Shown here: positions 61,234-64,000 of the stretch, one piece after another | Position numbering within the stretch: the first letter of the stretch is position 1 | Layout: each line of letters starts with the position of its first letter | Assembly: GCA_965248915.1 (NCBI GenBank) | Contig: OZ252216.1 | Location: forward strand, 1,736,001 to 1,800,000 | Source of the DNA: CBDFLA01 sp965248915 | GTDB taxonomy: Bacteria > Pseudomonadota > Alphaproteobacteria > M2410 | Length of the DNA: 64,000 bases | Direction of reading: 5' to 3' | Translations under genes and position numbers: made by a program | Notes under the pieces: model-generated | What the model was told of the DNA's origin: nothing | Databases searched by the model: none | The model's input: only the letters and a program-made list of their open reading frames with translations

Positions 61234-62487
61234 ATGAGCAACAGACACGAACTTACCAGAAGGGGGGTTGTGAAACTCGTCGCCGCGACACCATTCGCCC
61301 TTTCGGTGACAAGTGCACTGGCCAGAGAAGAGACAATGAAGAGCAGGATCGCACAGATCATCGAAGAGTATGCCGCGCAAGGCATTCACAGAACGGGAAC
61401 TGAGAGTGATCTGGAGAATGCCGCCTGGTTATCAGAGTATATAGGGTCCTTTGGACTTGAACCGCAACTAGACCAGTTCGACTTCAATCGTTTTCGTCCA
61501 CTTGAAAACACGGTGTCCATTGGCGGCAAGGCCGTGAATGCAGAACCGCTTTATGACTGTACCCTCACCGACCGCGGAGGGATCTCAGGGCGCATTGGTG
61601 AGATTGGAAGCGATGCCGATATCGGTGTCGTCACGGCTCTCCCGATTTCGAGTTCACCGGGCGGACAGGCACTCCACAAGGCTCGGATAGAAGGCCAGCA
61701 CAAAGCTATCGTCGCAATAACAGATGAGCGAATGCCCCCGGGGATCACGATCACCAACGCCGAAGACTTCTCGTCTCCCTTCGGCCCGCCTGTGGTGCAA
61801 GTTTCAAACGCTGAAGCCGATTGGCTAAAGAAAGCAACAACGTTGGGACTTGAAGCAAGGGTGGTTGCTCACTGCGACTATATCGATGCCAAGGGGGTCA
61901 ACGTCGGCACAACAATTCGCGGTAGCAACCCGGACCTAGCCCCTCTCGTCATCATGACCCCGCGCAGCGGATGGTGGGCTTGCGCTTCTGAGCGTGGTGG
62001 CGGCATAGCGGCCTGGCTCGAGATGATGCGCGCTATCTCCTCTATCGGCCCTGACCGAGATGTCATCTTCACCGCCAATACAGGGCACGAGCTTGGCCAT
62101 ATCGGTCTTGATCACTACCTGGAGCCCCGAAAGGCACTCATCAATGAAGCGTACATGTGGATCCATCTCGGAGCCAACTTCGCAACAGCGGTCTCGCCCC
62201 AGATCGCTGTGCAATCATCAGATGAGGAAGTGCGCCAATTGACACTAGAGACCTTGTCGCGCCACGAACTCAATCCTGACGGCGAAACCAAACCGGGAAA
62301 CCGCCCCTTTGGTGAAGCGCGTAACATCTTCGATGGCGGCGGCCGGTACATCTCCTTACTCGGTCGCAATGGCGTCTTCCACCATCCGGCAGATGTCTGG
62401 CCCAATGCCGTCGACCTAGAAAAGACAAGTCGATGGGTGTCTGCGTTTGTCGAGATCGCTCTGACGCTGTCAAAGCGCGAGGATTGA
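61234..62487 (+). CDS. Secreted M28-like peptidase family protein with altered metal site
   Basis: 417 residues. Tat-like signal (TRRGVVKLVAATPFALSVTSALA). The domain order resembles M28 aminopeptidases: a PA-like insert (about 110-200), then the catalytic region. The first zinc histidine segment reads MTPRSGWW instead of HxDS, the bridging Asp segment reads SERGGG, and the Glu-Glu pair is replaced by TGHELGH, which creates an HExxH-like motif. The last His (FHHPADVW) is kept. Activity is therefore uncertain. GAGGAAG precedes ATG 61234. Lies between ilvC copy 2 and ilvC. Confidence 0.75.
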   Translation: MSNRHELTRRGVVKLVAATPFALSVTSALAREETMKSRIAQIIEEYAAQGIHRTGTESDLENAAWLSEYIGSFGLEPQLDQFDFNRFRPLENTVSIGGKAVNAEPLYDCTLTDRGGISGRIGEIGSDADIGVVTALPISSSPGGQALHKARIEGQHKAIVAITDERMPPGITITNAEDFSSPFGPPVVQVSNAEADWLKKATTLGLEARVVAHCDYIDAKGVNVGTTIRGSNPDLAPLVIMTPRSGWWACASERGGGIAAWLEMMRAISSIGPDRDVIFTANTGHELGHIGLDHYLEPRKALINEAYMWIHLGANFATAVSPQIAVQSSDEEVRQLTLETLSRHELNPDGETKPGNRPFGEARNIFDGGGRYISLLGRNGVFHHPADVWPNAVDLEKTSRWVSAFVEIALTLSKRED

Positions 62488-62531
62488 CTCTCTTAGATCC
62501 GAACCGCCTGAATATTCTCAGTCTTGCCCGC

Positions 62532-63551
62532 TTAGTTCTTCTCTTTGTCCACCATGGCGCGCTCTGAGATCCAGGGCATCATGGCGCGCAGGCGCTCGCC
62601 CACCTCTTCGATTGGGTGGGCGGCATTGCGAGCCCGGGTCGCTTTGAAGCTCGTTTGACCTACTTGGTTTTCCAGCATCCAATCCCGCGTGAACTTGCCC
62701 GACTGAATATCATCGAGCACCCGCTTCATCTCCGCCTTGGTGTCCGGCGTGATGATGCGCGGACCCGTAACATATTCGCCGTACTCCGCCGTATTGGAAA
62801 TCGAGTAATTCATATTAGCGATGCCGCCTTCATAGATGAGATCAACGATGAGCTTCACTTCGTGCAGGCACTCAAAGTAAGCCATCTCTGGCGCGTAGCC
62901 ACCTTCAACGAGGGTTTCAAAACCAGCTCGGATGAGTTCAACCAAACCACCACAAAGAACCGATTGTTCGCCAAAGAGATCGGTCTCGCATTCTTCCCGG
63001 AACGTGGTTTCAATAATACCGGCTCTGCCCCCACCAATGGCGGACGCATAAGACAAGCCAATGTCATGGGCATTTCCAGAAGCATCTTGGTGGATCGCCA
63101 GAAGACACGGCACGCCAGCGCCGCGCTCATATTCTGCGCGCACCGTGTGGCCCGGTCCTTTCGGCGCCACCATCAACACGTCGATGTCGGATCTGGGTTC
63201 AATCAAATTGAAATGTACCGCAAGACCGTGCGCGAAAAAAAGCGCCGCGCCCTCTTTCATATTGTCATGCAGCTCTTGCGCATAGATGTCGCGCTGCAAT
63301 TCGTCCGGCGTCAGCATCATTAACACATCGGCCCATTTGGCGGCCTCCGTCACACTCATCACCTGAATGCCGGCACTTTCTGCTTTCTTGGCCGAACTTG
63401 AGCCGTCGCGAAGCGCCACGGCGATGTCGCCCACGCCGGAGTCTTTCAGATTTAACGCGTGGGCATGGCCTTGGCTGCCATAACCGATCACGACAACGTT
63501 CTTGCCCTTGATCAAGTTCACATCAGCGTCGCGGTCATAATAAACCCGCAT
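62532..63551 (-). CDS. ilvC: Ketol-acid reductoisomerase IlvC
   Basis: 339 residues, class I length. GYGSQGHAHALNLKDSGV (NADPH motif), APKGPGHTVR, and the knotted C-terminal domain with FREECETDLFGEQSVLCGG holding the magnesium acids. It converts acetolactate to dihydroxyisovalerate in valine, leucine and isoleucine synthesis. GGAAGGA precedes the start; ilvH is 44 nt upstream, so ilvH-ilvC is an operon. Two partial copies of its 3' end lie downstream. Confidence 0.97.
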   Translation of the reverse strand: MRVYYDRDADVNLIKGKNVVVIGYGSQGHAHALNLKDSGVGDIAVALRDGSSSAKKAESAGIQVMSVTEAAKWADVLMMLTPDELQRDIYAQELHDNMKEGAALFFAHGLAVHFNLIEPRSDIDVLMVAPKGPGHTVRAEYERGAGVPCLLAIHQDASGNAHDIGLSYASAIGGGRAGIIETTFREECETDLFGEQSVLCGGLVELIRAGFETLVEGGYAPEMAYFECLHEVKLIVDLIYEGGIANMNYSISNTAEYGEYVTGPRIITPDTKAEMKRVLDDIQSGKFTRDWMLENQVGQTSFKATRARNAAHPIEEVGERLRAMMPWISERAMVDKEKN

Positions 63552-63595
63552 GGGATATTCCTTCCATCATGGTGGCCTCTATGGCCCGTCAGAAA

Positions 63596-64000
63596 CTACA
63601 TGGCTTCGGCGCCGCGCCCAATAGCAACGACACCGGTGCGTGAGACTTCAACAAGACCGAGCGGCCTCATCAGACTGACAAAGGCATCGATCTTGGCCGG
63701 TGCGCCGGTCAATTCAAAAACAAAGGAAGAATGGGTCGTATCAATGGGCCGGGCACGAAAGGCATCCGAGAGGCGCAAGGCTTCAACCCGCCTCTCGCCG
63801 GTGCCCTCAACTTTGATGAGCGCCATCTCACGTTCAATACTGTTGTGCTCCACCGTAAGATCAACGACCCGGTGAACCGGCACCAAGCGATCTAGCTGCG
63901 CTTTGATTTGCTCGATAATCATCGGCGTGCCGGTGGTAACAATCGTGATGCGCGACGTGTGACCATCATGGTCAACCTCCGCCACGGTCAAACTCTCGAT
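63596..64000 (-). CDS. ilvH: Acetolactate synthase small subunit IlvH (5' end outside window)
   Basis: The open frame runs through the right edge (IESLTVAEVDHDG at the edge), so about the first 30-40 residues are missing. The visible part has the end of the ACT domain (SRITIVTTG, IEQIKAQLDRLVPVHRVVDLT) and the C-terminal ALS_ss domain (ALIKV, FVFELTGAPAKIDAFV). It gives valine feedback regulation to acetolactate synthase; ilvB would be expected just beyond the window. Confidence 0.93.
   Translation of the reverse strand: MESLTVAEVDHDGHTSRITIVTTGTPMIIEQIKAQLDRLVPVHRVVDLTVEHNSIEREMALIKVEGTGERRVEALRLSDAFRARPIDTTHSSFVFELTGAPAKIDAFVSLMRPLGLVEVSRTGVVAIGRGAEAM

Overview
The window reads as chromosome of an alphaproteobacterium, probably a Hyphomicrobiales- or Parvibaculales-type marine or soil heterotroph. 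Supporting signs are the mreBCD-mrdA-rodA order, a single-chain indolepyruvate ferredoxin oxidoreductase next to a leucine-type dehydrogenase, a STAS-fused MlaE, a TipN-like polar coiled-coil architecture, an alphaproteobacterial leuA leader peptide and moderate-to-high GC. It is gene dense and mostly made of short operons with little intergenic DNA. The left edge cuts an Hpt-domain gene and the right edge cuts ilvH.

Left part (1-16.7 kb): an Hpt phosphotransfer protein, a small conserved gene and a two-TM coiled-coil protein; then the Mla-type phospholipid transport operon mlaE-mlaF-mlaD plus a PqiC-like lipoprotein on the minus strand. Its periplasmic shuttle mlaC lies apart on the plus strand, behind a membrane protein with a catalytically dead class III cyclase domain. 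A Sel1 lipoprotein, a DUF2817 metallohydrolase, a sulfotransferase and a DUF1330 protein follow. A minus-strand four-gene set (zinc-less MDR dehydrogenase, DUF6285-like, APH-like phosphotransferase, DUF7064-like) looks like one pathway of unknown substrate.

Middle (16.7-47.7 kb): an epoxide-hydrolase-like enzyme; an uncharacterised envelope-type cluster (GT4, methyltransferase, alpha/alpha-toroid protein, second methyltransferase, DedA, ATP-grasp, lipoprotein); branched-chain or aromatic amino-acid catabolism (ior, ldh); a 29-codon membrane-peptide gene behind a perfect TGTGA-N6-TCACA box; biotin synthesis (bioD, bioF, divergent bioA); a Kv-type potassium channel; NnrS; and a compact methylamine dehydrogenase operon mauBEDA-cytochrome c-S10 peptidase with no mauF, mauG or amicyanin gene. 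Then come rimO, an SDR, reverse transsulfuration (cbs, cgl), a broken DUF4399 gene, a PilZ protein and tRNA-Lys(CTT).

Right part (47.7-64 kb): a dicarboxylate/amino-acid symporter, the rod-shape operon mreB-mreC-mreD-mrdA-rodA, and leuA with a leucine-rich leader peptide (leuL) that I could read directly. Between leuA and ilvC/ilvH lies accessory DNA: a sulfotransferase, an SDR, a secreted M20 hydrolase and a secreted M28-like protein. They are separated by two extra, direct-orientation copies of the ilvC 3' end, suggesting repeated insertion or recombination at that site.

The observations I consider most worth following are the ilvC 3'-end duplications, the leuA leader with a possible anti-Shine-Dalgarno pairing, the reduced mau operon, the GT4/toroid/ATP-grasp cluster, the CRP-box micropeptide and the DUF4399 deletion remnant.
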